From VAZQ01 sp034669045 (lineage in GTDB: Bacteria > Pseudomonadota > Alphaproteobacteria > Rhizobiales > Xanthobacteraceae): 64,000 nucleotides of DNA. The notes below the pieces were generated by a model, which saw only the letters and a program-made list of their open reading frames with translations, was not told where the DNA came from and searched no databases. The position numbers and the translations under genes were made by a program. The first letter of the stretch is position 1. Every line of letters starts with the position of its first letter. This document shows positions 8,831 to 16,404 of the stretch, piece after piece. The stretch is from positions 13,378-77,377 of the forward strand of contig JAXDOD010000086.1 in assembly GCA_034669045.1 (NCBI GenBank), written 5' to 3'.

Positions 8831-9463
8831 TCATTCCTCCCAATCTTCATCGTCCTCACGCCGTCCCGATGCGTTTTCCGGGTTCCTGCTCACGATCCAG
8901 TCGTAGGAGCGGCCGGAGCGGTAAGGCGAGCCGCGCCGTTTCGAGACGACACCTTGGAGGCCCATCTTGCAGGCGTGGTGGAAGACTTTTTCGCCGTCAC
9001 CGTCGAGGTGGCCGTTGGCTCGAATGCCGTTGTGCTCCTTGCGCACAAGCTGAGCGAGAATTTGCTTACGGTCCTCGATCGGCTCTCGCCGCAGATCGGC
9101 TCCGTTCACCTCGATGAGGTCGAAGGCGTAGAGACACACGCGATTGTCGTGCTCGCGACTCTGCAATAATCCAAAGTTGGCGATGCCGCGGTCGTCGCAG
9201 ACCACGGCGTCGCCATCAATCAGGCACGACCTGACCGGCAGGAGCCCGATCGCCGCGGCCATGAGCGGGAATCGCGACGTCCAGTTGAAGCCGTGGCGCG
9301 TGTAGAGCCTGACGCCCTTGTCGTCCCGGCGCGCCATCATCCGATAACCGTCGTGCTTGATCTCGTGCAGCCAAACGTCGCCGGCAGGCGCGCGTAGCGC
9401 GGCGATCGGCAGGCACGGTTCAATGAAGTCCGCCGGAGGACGGTGACGCAAACGCCAGGACAT
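8831..9463 (-). CDS. Stand-alone ATP-dependent DNA ligase adenylation domain
   Basis: At 210 aa, this protein covers only the nucleotidyltransferase part of an ATP-dependent DNA ligase. The lysine motif EIKHDGYRM is near residue 34, CLIDGDAVVCDD is near 80, YAFDLIEVNGADLR is near 110, and motif IV/V GVVSKRRGSPYRSGR is near 170-185. The C-terminal OB-fold that true ligases need is missing. The tail is short and acidic (EDDEDWEE). LigD-type ligase domains are about 300 aa with the OB domain. It may be a degenerate copy, an auxiliary adenylating protein, or part of a split system. No Ku or primase gene is near. Confidence 0.8.
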   Translation of the reverse strand: MSWRLRHRPPADFIEPCLPIAALRAPAGDVWLHEIKHDGYRMMARRDDKGVRLYTRHGFNWTSRFPLMAAAIGLLPVRSCLIDGDAVVCDDRGIANFGLLQSREHDNRVCLYAFDLIEVNGADLRREPIEDRKQILAQLVRKEHNGIRANGHLDGDGEKVFHHACKMGLQGVVSKRRGSPYRSGRSYDWIVSRNPENASGRREDDEDWEE

Positions 9464-9653
9464 GGACCTGAGTTAGGCGTCTGCCACAGGGCGGTCAATC
9501 GTCCCGCGCTGCCGACGCTCATGCGCAGAATTGGCGTCCGCCGGCGCCGCAAGGAAAGCGCGTGGACACGGCTATCCGCAACGTCGCATGCGCCGGAAAC
9601 GGTGGAACCCGGCGACGGCTTTGGCATTTGTTCAGCACGAACTGTCCGCCAGA

Positions 9654-9857
9654 ATGGAGGGTGCCGTGGGACAGCAAAGGGACGAGGCTTGGGAAAAAGC
9701 CGCAGCTTGTGAGGCTCACGCCAAGGCCACCGACGACGGGAAGTTGCAAGCGATGTTCCGAAAACTGCGCGATTCCTGGATTCGGATTGGCAATAAAGCG
9801 CAGTTCGAGCACGACGTTGCGGCCAACGCCGAGCGGCTGAAGAGTGGCCCCGGGTGA
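9654..9857 (+). CDS. Small hypothetical protein
   Basis: A 67-aa helical, charged protein, RDEAWEKAAACEAHAKATDD followed by QAMFRKLRDSWIRIGN. This composition is unlike a shadow frame and matches a type of small protein I associate with Bradyrhizobium genomes. The start is uncertain: ATG at 9588 or 9531 would add an Arg-rich extension. It ends three bases before the glycosyltransferase start at 9861, so the two may be co-transcribed. Function unknown. Confidence 0.5.
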   Translation: MEGAVGQQRDEAWEKAAACEAHAKATDDGKLQAMFRKLRDSWIRIGNKAQFEHDVAANAERLKSGPG

Positions 9858-9860
9858 ACC

Positions 9861-10871
9861 GTGAATCGCACCTTGGCGAGCCCCAGGGCCTTCATGACGG
9901 ATTCCCCCCCATCAGGCTCGCCGGGCGATCCATGGATGGAGGCGATGCGAGCGGGCGACTTCGCGAGCGCCTGGACCATCAGTGATGCCTGTCTCAGAGC
10001 GCGCCTCGCTCGCGGCGACCCGCCACACACCGGGCCGCGCCACCTTCAGAGCATCTGGAACGGCGAACCGCTCGCTGGCAAGCGCGTGCTCGTGCGCTGT
10101 TATCACGGCTTGGGAGACACCATTCAGTTCATCCGCTTTGCGGCGCCCCTGCGACGGCTTGCCGACGCAGTCATCGTATGGGTGCAGCAGCCGCTAATGC
10201 GGCTTGTGCGGACTGCGCGCGGAGTAGATCACGTCATACCGCTCCATGACGGCACCCCCGACGTCGCCTTCGATGCCAACATCGAGTGCATGGAGCTGGC
10301 CCATGCCTTGCGCGTGCACGAGCACACGGTGGCCTGCGCGGTGCCCTATCTCTTTCCCGATCTGGGCAAAGACCGGCTGCCGAGGTCCGGAAATAAATTT
10401 TCTGTCGGGTTGGTGTGGCGCGCGGGTCAGTGGGATGACAGCCGCTCGATCCCGGCCCGGCTCTTGTCACCGATTGCAGAAGTGTCGGGTACGCGACTCT
10501 TCTCGTTGCAGATCGGGCCCGCGGCGGCAGAGGCAGCACGCATCCCTGCGCAGGACCTAAGTTCGCAGGATATCGAGGAGCTCGCGGCAACCCTGTGTCA
10601 TCTTGATCTTCTGGTGTCGGTGGACACGTGTGCAGCCCACCTCGCAGGAGCGCTCGGTGTGCCGGTGTGGCTCCTGCTTCCAACGCCGTGCGATTGGCGA
10701 TGGATGAAGCACCGTACCGACTGCGTCTGGTACCCGACCATGCGGCTCTTCAGGCAATCGCGCCCGGGCGACTGGCAGCCGGTCGTTGAAGACGTTGCAG
10801 CGTCGCTGCGAGAGCTTGCCGACACCCGCGCGTCGCAAGACAAACTTTCTGGAACAAACGTTTGCATCTGA
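9861..10871 (+). CDS. Glycosyltransferase family 9-like protein
   Basis: This 336-aa GT-B-type protein resembles the heptosyltransferase (GT9) fold. An N-terminal helical segment leads to RVLVRCYHGLGDTIQFIRFA (about 74-93), the GLGD nucleotide-sugar strand. The C-terminal domain carries LVSVDTCAAHLAGALGVPVW (about 250-270), the GT9 'S.DTG..H.A.A' motif with TC in place of TG, and ends in a WRW...YPTMRLFRQ region. The start is GTG at 9861; an ATG at 9894 is the alternative. Its last codons overlap an EcfG-type promoter for the next locus, so it ends where the glycan operon begins. The acceptor is unknown. Confidence 0.78.
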   Translation: MNRTLASPRAFMTDSPPSGSPGDPWMEAMRAGDFASAWTISDACLRARLARGDPPHTGPRHLQSIWNGEPLAGKRVLVRCYHGLGDTIQFIRFAAPLRRLADAVIVWVQQPLMRLVRTARGVDHVIPLHDGTPDVAFDANIECMELAHALRVHEHTVACAVPYLFPDLGKDRLPRSGNKFSVGLVWRAGQWDDSRSIPARLLSPIAEVSGTRLFSLQIGPAAAEAARIPAQDLSSQDIEELAATLCHLDLLVSVDTCAAHLAGALGVPVWLLLPTPCDWRWMKHRTDCVWYPTMRLFRQSRPGDWQPVVEDVAASLRELADTRASQDKLSGTNVCI

Positions 10872-10875
10872 CGTT
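10851..10875 (+). promoter_or_regulatory. EcfG-type general-stress promoter, first glycan operon
   Basis: GGAAC (10851-10855), a 16-base spacer and CGTT (10872-10875) match the known consensus of the alphaproteobacterial general stress sigma factor. It overlaps the stop codon of the GT9-like gene and lies 174 bases before the inositol-phosphate synthase ATG. It would give a long leader that contains the Met/Lys-rich frame. Confidence 0.75.
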
Positions 10876-10905
10876 CGGGTTACGAAGGTACTTACCTCGT
10901 TGAAG

Positions 10906-11043
10906 ATGATGATGCTCAAGGTGACGGCAGGGATGAAGAAGATGAAGAACAAGAACAAGAAGAAGATGAAGATGATGATGAGGCGGCTTGCCGGGGCCTC
11001 ACGACTCGCGGCGCATCCGCGCCATCGCCTTTCAGAACTGTGA
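10906..11043 (+). CDS. Candidate Met/Lys-rich leader peptide, 45 aa
   Basis: Three consecutive ATG codons at 10906, 10909 and 10912 open a 45-aa frame. Its middle is almost only Met, Lys and Asn (GMKKMKNKNKKKMKMMMRR) and then becomes Arg/Ala-rich. It ends six bases before the ATG of the inositol-phosphate synthase gene and lies within the leader expected from the promoter at 10851. No convincing ribosome site precedes the ATGs. The DNA is a purine-rich, ATG/AAG-like tract, so it could instead be a low-complexity leader with a structural or binding role. Either way, it is unlike the surrounding composition. Confidence 0.35.
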   Translation: MMMLKVTAGMKKMKNKNKKKMKMMMRRLAGASRLAAHPRHRLSEL

Positions 11044-11049
11044 ACCCAG

Positions 11050-12144
11050 ATGGATGCCGCCGTCCGCAGTCCAGGTAAAGTCCGCATCGGAATCGTTGGC
11101 GTAGGCAACTGCGCCTCCTCTCTGGTTCAAGGCCTGTCCTATTACGGGAATGGGCACGCCAACGAGCCGATCCCCGGTTTGATGAATGCGGATCTCGGCG
11201 GCTACGGCGTGCGCGATGTCGAAGTTTCTGCGGCTTTCGACGTAAGTGACTGCAAGATCGGACGCGATGTCAGCGAGGCGATCTACGCATTCCCGAACAA
11301 CACCTGCCGGTTTGCCGATGCGAAACCGACCGGCGTCGAAGTCCAGCGCGGTCCGACGCTCGACGGGCTCGGACGTTACTTGCGGGAGGATATTTGCGAG
11401 TCCGAGGAGCCGGAAGTGGACGTCGCCGCGGCACTGGCCGATTCCCGCACCGATGTCGTGGTCTCATACCTGCCGGTGGGCTCGCAGCTCGCAACCGAAT
11501 GGTATGCCGAACGCGCGCTGGAAGCCGGCTGCGCGTTCGTGAACTGCATCCCGGTCTTCATCGCATCCCGTCCGGAATGGCGGCGGCGCTTCGAGCAGAA
11601 AGGCCTCCCGCTCATCGGCGATGACATCAAGAGCCAGGTCGGCGCCACCATCGTGCATCGGGTCCTTGCCAATCTGTTCCGCGAACGCGGCGTCCGGCTC
11701 GACCGAACCTTTCAGCTCAATTTCGGCGGCAACTCCGACTTCAAGAACATGCTCGAACGCGAGCGGCTGGTTTCCAAGAAGATATCGAAGACGCAGTCCG
11801 TCAACAGCCAGTTCGACGTGCCGCTGTCGCCGGAGAATATCCACGTGGGACCGAGCGACCACGTTCCCTGGCTCACCGATCGCAAATGGGCCTATATCCG
11901 CATGGAGGGCACGACTTTCGGCGGCGTCCCGCTGAACGCGGAGCTGAAGCTTGAAGTCTGGGATTCACCCAATTCAGCCGGGGTGGTGATCGATGCCGTG
12001 CGCTGCGCCAAGCTTGCGATGGACCGCGGCATCGGCGGGGCACTGATCGGGCCTTCCAGCTATTTCATGAAATCGCCGCCGCAGCAATTCACCGATGGAG
12101 AGGCGCGCGCGCGCACCATCGAGTTCATCAATGACGGCAGTTGA
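11050..12144 (+). CDS. ino1: Inositol-3-phosphate synthase
   Basis: This NAD-dependent enzyme converts glucose 6-phosphate to 1L-myo-inositol 3-phosphate. At 364 aa it has the compact actinobacterial/archaeal form. RIGIVGVGNCASSLVQG (12-28) is the NAD-binding glycine loop. GDDIKSQVGATIVHRVL (about 190-206) and LNFGGNSDFKNM are the conserved active-site stretches of the family. The ATG at 11050 is preceded only by a weak site. It heads a coupled run: the next gene starts inside its last 14 bases. Bacteria use this enzyme to make inositol for glycolipids, mycothiol-type compounds or compatible solutes; here the neighbours point to an inositol-containing glycoconjugate. Confidence 0.93.
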   Translation: MDAAVRSPGKVRIGIVGVGNCASSLVQGLSYYGNGHANEPIPGLMNADLGGYGVRDVEVSAAFDVSDCKIGRDVSEAIYAFPNNTCRFADAKPTGVEVQRGPTLDGLGRYLREDICESEEPEVDVAAALADSRTDVVVSYLPVGSQLATEWYAERALEAGCAFVNCIPVFIASRPEWRRRFEQKGLPLIGDDIKSQVGATIVHRVLANLFRERGVRLDRTFQLNFGGNSDFKNMLERERLVSKKISKTQSVNSQFDVPLSPENIHVGPSDHVPWLTDRKWAYIRMEGTTFGGVPLNAELKLEVWDSPNSAGVVIDAVRCAKLAMDRGIGGALIGPSSYFMKSPPQQFTDGEARARTIEFINDGS

Positions 12145-12772
12145 AACCGGAAGCTGGTCCGTGACCACCACCATTCATTTCGTGCGGCACGCGGTTCATG
12201 ACCTGGTCGATCGCGTTTTGGTTGGACGCGACGCTAACGTTGGCCTGAGCGGCGCGGGTATTCGACAGGCGCAGGCTCTCGGCACTCATTTTGCGGCGCG
12301 CAGCATTGCAAGGGTGCAGTCCAGTCCGCAGCTGCGCGCACGTCAAACGGCGCAACCGACCGCCGACCTGCACAGCCTGCCGCTCGAGGTCGTGCCGGAG
12401 GTCGATGAGCTTGACATGGGCGCGTGGACCGGCCGCTCGTTCCAAGAACTGGAGCGCGACCCGCAATGGCAGCTCTGGAACTCGCAGCGGAACGAGGCCC
12501 GGCCGCCGCATGGCGAAACCATGCGCGAGCTGCAACGGCGCGTCCTTCGTCACCTGCATCATGTCGGCGACGCGTATCGCGGCAAAGAGGTCGTCATCGT
12601 CAGTCATGCCGAGCCGATACGCGCGGCCGTCCTGCATTTTCTTGCGCTGTCGCCTGATGACTTCCTTGGCGTGCAGATCGCACCGGCGTCGGTGACCACG
12701 ATCGTGTTGCGCGAGAGAAGCGGGCAAGTCGTCCGCAACAACGACTGTATCGAGGATTTCGTCGCGGCATGA
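12131..12772 (+). CDS. Histidine phosphatase (phosphoglycerate-mutase superfamily)
   Basis: At 213 aa, this is a branch-1 histidine phosphatase. The nucleophile motif is FVRHAVHD (near residue 18; the usual RHG is RHA here), the substrate arginine is in SSPQLRARQTA, and the second catalytic His is in VIVSHAEPIRA. ATG at 12131 overlaps the inositol-phosphate synthase end by 14 bases, so the two should be coupled. A likely job is dephosphorylating a sugar or inositol phosphate made in this locus, but the substrate is not evident. Its stop overlaps the next start (ATGA). Confidence 0.87.
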   Translation: MTAVETGSWSVTTTIHFVRHAVHDLVDRVLVGRDANVGLSGAGIRQAQALGTHFAARSIARVQSSPQLRARQTAQPTADLHSLPLEVVPEVDELDMGAWTGRSFQELERDPQWQLWNSQRNEARPPHGETMRELQRRVLRHLHHVGDAYRGKEVVIVSHAEPIRAAVLHFLALSPDDFLGVQIAPASVTTIVLRERSGQVVRNNDCIEDFVAA

Positions 12773-13878
12773 AGATCGTCGTCTTCGGATTAACGATCAG
12801 TTCGTCGTGGGGCAATGGTCATGCCACCCTCTGGCGCGGGTTGAGCAAGGCGCTGGCGCGGCAACGGCACGACTTCGTGTTCTTCGAGCGGGACGTGCCC
12901 TACTACGCCGGCGCGCGCGACATGCACAGCCTGCCAGGCGGCACGTTGGTGCTCTACCCGGATTGGGAAAGCGTCCTGCCGCGGGCGCGCCTGGAATGCC
13001 AGGAAGCCGACGCGGTGATCGTCACCTCGTACTGTGCCGATGCCATCGCGGCGGCGGACCAGATCGGATCGCGCACAAATGCGTTGCGCGTGTTCTATGA
13101 CCTCGATACGCCCATTACGCTTGCGCAGCTCGCGAACGGGGACCAGGTGCCCTATGTCGGACCGCGCGGCCTCGCGGATTTCGATCTGGTCTTGAGCTAC
13201 ACCGGCGGCGCCGCCTTGACGGAGCTTCGCACGCGTCTCGGCGCCCGAACCGTGGCGCCGCTCTATGGCCATGTCGACCCGGACGTGCATCGCCCGGTCG
13301 CTCCGCTCGCTCACTACAGGTCCGGTCTCTCCTACCTCGGGACATATTCCGCCGACCGGCAGGCCGCGCTCCAGGCTTATTTCATCAATCCCTCGCGCCG
13401 CCGCCCGCAGCAGCGGTTCCTCATCGGCGGGGCGCAATATCCGCAGCAGTTTCCGTGGTCCTCGAACATCTATTTCGTCCGTCACCTGCCGCCCAGCGAG
13501 CACCCGGCCTTTTACTCGTCCTCTCGCCTCACGCTCAACGTGACGCGCGCGCCCATGGCGTGCATGGGGTTTTGTCCCTCCGGCCGCCTGTTCGAGGCGG
13601 CGGCCTGCGGCGTTCCGGTCTTAAGCGACAGTTGGCAGGGGCTCGACAAATTCTACGCTCCCGGCAGCGAAATCATTGTTGCCGACAGCGAGGACAGCGC
13701 GGTCGCGGCGCTCGATCTGAGCGACGGCGAACTCGTGCGCATTGCTCGCGCGGCGCGCGAGCGCACGCTTGCCGAACACACATCAGAGCAGAGAGCGGTC
13801 GATCTCATCGCCGCGCTGGAGGCGGCACGGTCCCGATCTGAACCCCAAACTGGACAACGAGTGCCTGTGGAGGCGTGA
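12769..13878 (+). CDS. CgeB-type glycosyltransferase (copy 1)
   Basis: This 369-aa protein of the CgeB-like, GT4/GT-B-related group starts MKIVVFGLTISSSWGNGHAT, a nucleotide-binding-like strand and loop. RYSG-type turns are absent, but it has the C-terminal SGRLFEAAACGVPVLSD stretch (about 278-294) and a following acidic patch, FYAPGSEIIVADSE, typical of the family. It is a close sister of the copy at 24668, which starts IVIFGLAITSSWGNGHAV. Starts are coupled by ATGA to the gene before. The donor and acceptor cannot be deduced. Paralogues in one locus suggest successive sugar additions. Confidence 0.85.
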   Translation: MKIVVFGLTISSSWGNGHATLWRGLSKALARQRHDFVFFERDVPYYAGARDMHSLPGGTLVLYPDWESVLPRARLECQEADAVIVTSYCADAIAAADQIGSRTNALRVFYDLDTPITLAQLANGDQVPYVGPRGLADFDLVLSYTGGAALTELRTRLGARTVAPLYGHVDPDVHRPVAPLAHYRSGLSYLGTYSADRQAALQAYFINPSRRRPQQRFLIGGAQYPQQFPWSSNIYFVRHLPPSEHPAFYSSSRLTLNVTRAPMACMGFCPSGRLFEAAACGVPVLSDSWQGLDKFYAPGSEIIVADSEDSAVAALDLSDGELVRIARAARERTLAEHTSEQRAVDLIAALEAARSRSEPQTGQRVPVEA

Positions 13879-13879
13879 C

Positions 13880-14698
13880 ATGTGGGGAATCATTCCCGCG
13901 GCTGGCCGCGGCAGTCGCATCCAACCATTGGCCTTTTCCAAGGAGCTCCTGCCCGTCGGCAGCCGTGTCGACAATGGCATCGAGCGGCCCTGCGCGGTGA
14001 GCGAATATCTGCTCGAGCGCCTGATCCTGGGCGGCGCCGACAAGATTTGCTTCATCATCTCGCCCGGCAAGTCGGACATTCTCGAATATTTCGGCGATTC
14101 CTACGGCGGCGCAGACATCGCCTATGTGGTGCAACCGAACGCTTCCGGTCTGTGCGACGCGATTTTCCGTGCGAACTGCGTCGTCGCTCCGAACGAGCCC
14201 ATCGTGATCGGGCTGCCCGACACGGTCTGGTTTCCGAAAGGCGCCCTCGCCGAGCTCCCCGACGACGTCCTCTCCTTCCTCTTGTTTCCGGTCGAGCGGC
14301 CGGAATTCTTCGACGCGGTTGCGTTAGGGCCCGACGACCGAGTGCTTGAAATCCAGGTCAAGCAGCAGAACGCGTCCTCGCACTGGATCTGGGGCGCGTT
14401 CAAAATGCCGGGCAACGTGTTCTGCACATTGCGCGAGCTCTGGCTCGCGCGCCACCGCGCCGACGAATATGTCGGCACGCTCGTCAATGCGTATCTCGCC
14501 GGGGGCGGCCGCGCGATCGGCATCAAGGCCGGAGAGGCCTATGTCGACATCGGCACGCTCAACGGCTATCGCACGGCGATCGCCTTGCTGTCGGAGATGA
14601 CGCGCGGCCCGGCGTGCGATTCCGCCGCACTGACGATCGGCTGGCCGGCTGGTCATCCGCCGCCCATCCTTGCTGGCGAGCGAGGAGTCCGGTCATGA
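13880..14698 (+). CDS. Sugar-1-phosphate nucleotidyltransferase
   Basis: This 272-aa protein has the NTP-transferase signature WGIIPAAGRGSRIQPLAFSK at its N-terminus (GxGxR and the K that contacts phosphates) and KELLPVG immediately after. Further motifs include VIGLPDTVWFP near 113-123 and AYVDIGTLNGYRTAIALL near the end. It should activate a sugar 1-phosphate to a nucleotide sugar, like RmlA/GalU relatives. ATG at 13880 has GGAGG upstream and lies one base after the previous stop. The next gene overlaps its stop. Which sugar is used is not known. A methylated or deoxy sugar is possible, given the methyltransferase and epimerases. Confidence 0.85.
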   Translation: MWGIIPAAGRGSRIQPLAFSKELLPVGSRVDNGIERPCAVSEYLLERLILGGADKICFIISPGKSDILEYFGDSYGGADIAYVVQPNASGLCDAIFRANCVVAPNEPIVIGLPDTVWFPKGALAELPDDVLSFLLFPVERPEFFDAVALGPDDRVLEIQVKQQNASSHWIWGAFKMPGNVFCTLRELWLARHRADEYVGTLVNAYLAGGGRAIGIKAGEAYVDIGTLNGYRTAIALLSEMTRGPACDSAALTIGWPAGHPPPILAGERGVRS

Positions 14699-15462
14699 GC
14701 ACCTCCGATCTGACGCGCGCGGAAATCAGGAAAAGGGTCGAGGCATTGGGCCCCTGGTTTCACAACCTCGATCTCAACGGCGTCAGCACGGCGCCGTCAC
14801 ATTTCCTGGGCGACTATCCCAACATCAAATGGCGGCGTTTCGCCGATGCTCTCGCGCAAGACTTGACCGGCAAGTCGGTGCTCGACATCGGCTGCAATGC
14901 CGGCTTCTACTCGATGGAGATGAAACGGCGCGGCGCCATGCGGGTGCTTGGCCTCGATTCCGACGAGGAATATCTCGCACAAGCCCGCTTCGCCGCCGAG
15001 GTCAGCGGGTTCGACATCGAGTTTCGCCGCATGTCGGTTTACGACATCGGTGCGTTGGGCGAGAAATTCGACGTCGTGCTGTTCCTCGGCGTTCTCTACC
15101 ACCTGCGCCACCCGCTGCTTGCGCTCGATCTCATCTACGAGCACGCCGCAAACGACGTGATGGTGTTCCAGTCCCTGCAGCGCGGCAGCACCGCCTTGCC
15201 CCGGCTGGAAAATGACTACGATTTCTGGACGACGCACCATTTTGACGATCCGAGCTATCCCAAGCTGCATTTCGTCGAGCACAAATATGCCGAGGACTGG
15301 ACCAACTGGTGGATTCCAAACCGCGCCTGCGTTGAGGCGATGCTGCGGAGCGCGGGCTTTGAAATCACCGCCCATCCGGAAAGCGAGATTTATTTCTGCC
15401 GGCGCGGCGAGCGGCCCTACGAGACCGGCGCCGTCTATCCGGAGCGGGGGCCGCGCTCATGA
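14695..15462 (+). CDS. SAM methyltransferase of the glycan locus (Rta_06860-like)
   Basis: This 255-aa class I methyltransferase has the SAM motif SVLDIGCNAGFYSMEMKRRG (about 61-80), acidic residue VLGLDSDEEYL, and motif IV FDVVLFLGVLYHLRHP. It also has a WFHNLDLNG start like the CmoB/tRNA mo5U methyltransferase group. I remember TIGRFAM describing this type (Rta_06860 family) as part of a conserved glycan cassette, so sugar or inositol O-methylation is the likely role. The ATG at 14695 overlaps the previous gene by four bases and the next gene starts in its stop (ATGA). Confidence 0.83.
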   Translation: MSTSDLTRAEIRKRVEALGPWFHNLDLNGVSTAPSHFLGDYPNIKWRRFADALAQDLTGKSVLDIGCNAGFYSMEMKRRGAMRVLGLDSDEEYLAQARFAAEVSGFDIEFRRMSVYDIGALGEKFDVVLFLGVLYHLRHPLLALDLIYEHAANDVMVFQSLQRGSTALPRLENDYDFWTTHHFDDPSYPKLHFVEHKYAEDWTNWWIPNRACVEAMLRSAGFEITAHPESEIYFCRRGERPYETGAVYPERGPRS

Positions 15463-16403
15463 TCGAAGCCGCCATGATCTGGAACGAGCCCAACAACAAG
15501 TCGCATTGGGACCCGCAGCTCGACCCCGACTGGGCGAAGTTCGCCGAGTTCGCGATCCTTGCCGGAAAAGCCATCCGGTCGGCGAATGCCAATGTCACGC
15601 GCGTCCTCGGCGGTATTTCGCCCATCGATCCGTTGTTCATCACGGGCCTGGCGGCGCGCGGGGTGCTCGATCACGTCGATGCCGTGGCCGTACACGGTTT
15701 CCCGCTCGACTGGAATCTTTGGAAGATCGACGATTGGCCGGCCAAACTGGACGAAATCCGCGCCGTCACGCCCCTGCCGGTCTGGGTGACCGAGGTGGGC
15801 GTCTCGTCGTTCGGCGCCGAGGAGGTGCAGGCTTGGGGCGTGACGCGAACCGCCGAACTTCTGGCCGGTCTCACCCCGCGCCTGCACTGGTACAGCCTCT
15901 ACGATCTGCCGCAGGCTTGGCCGGCGACCACGCGCCACAAGGAAGCGGAGGGGTCATCGTACTACCGTCACTTCCACATGGGGCTGTTGCGCGAAGACGG
16001 GTCGCCCAAGCTCGCGCTCGATCAATTCGCCACGCAGGCTCCGGTCCTTGGTCTCTGCCAGTGGTTCCATTTCGAGGATCACCGGCTGGGGGACGCGGTG
16101 TCCTGGATGAAGCGGCTGGGCGTGCGCCACCTGCGCACAGGCCTGTCGTGGGCCGACAGTTTCCGGCCCAACGCCCTGGACTGGTTCGACCGGCAGATGG
16201 ACGCTCTCGGCGACTTCGACGTGACGGTGACCTTCTGTTTCACTCCGGAACACCGCGGCCTGGCGCCTCACCACACCAGCCCGCCGCTCGTCAGCGAGGA
16301 GTTCGCCGACTTCTGCGCCGGCATGATCGAGCGTTATTCCCATCACGTCCGCGCCCCGAACCATGCCGCGGCACCCGCAGTCGAAGCTCGAATCATGGCC
16401 TGA
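15459..16403 (+). CDS. Beta-xylosidase-like glycoside hydrolase with permuted barrel order
   Basis: This 314-aa protein looks like a GH39/beta-xylosidase-type TIM barrel. The acid/base motif IWNEPNN sits at residues 7-13, HG follows near 80, and the nucleophile-type strand PVWVTEVGVSS is near 105-115. The strands that normally come first (LGVRHLRTGLSW, then FDVTVTFCFTPEHRG and FADFCAGMIERY) come last, from about 225 on. So the order reads beta4-8 then beta1-3, a circular permutation. There is no signal peptide, so it acts in the cytoplasm, perhaps as a transglycosidase or sugar-binding protein of the locus. Four-base overlap with the methyltransferase; one base to the next gene. Confidence 0.72.
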   Translation: MIEAAMIWNEPNNKSHWDPQLDPDWAKFAEFAILAGKAIRSANANVTRVLGGISPIDPLFITGLAARGVLDHVDAVAVHGFPLDWNLWKIDDWPAKLDEIRAVTPLPVWVTEVGVSSFGAEEVQAWGVTRTAELLAGLTPRLHWYSLYDLPQAWPATTRHKEAEGSSYYRHFHMGLLREDGSPKLALDQFATQAPVLGLCQWFHFEDHRLGDAVSWMKRLGVRHLRTGLSWADSFRPNALDWFDRQMDALGDFDVTVTFCFTPEHRGLAPHHTSPPLVSEEFADFCAGMIERYSHHVRAPNHAAAPAVEARIMA

Positions 16404-16404
16404 C

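Noticed and set aside
9604..9634. GGAAC before the small gene at 9654
   Set aside because: No CGTT or close variant at the right distance.
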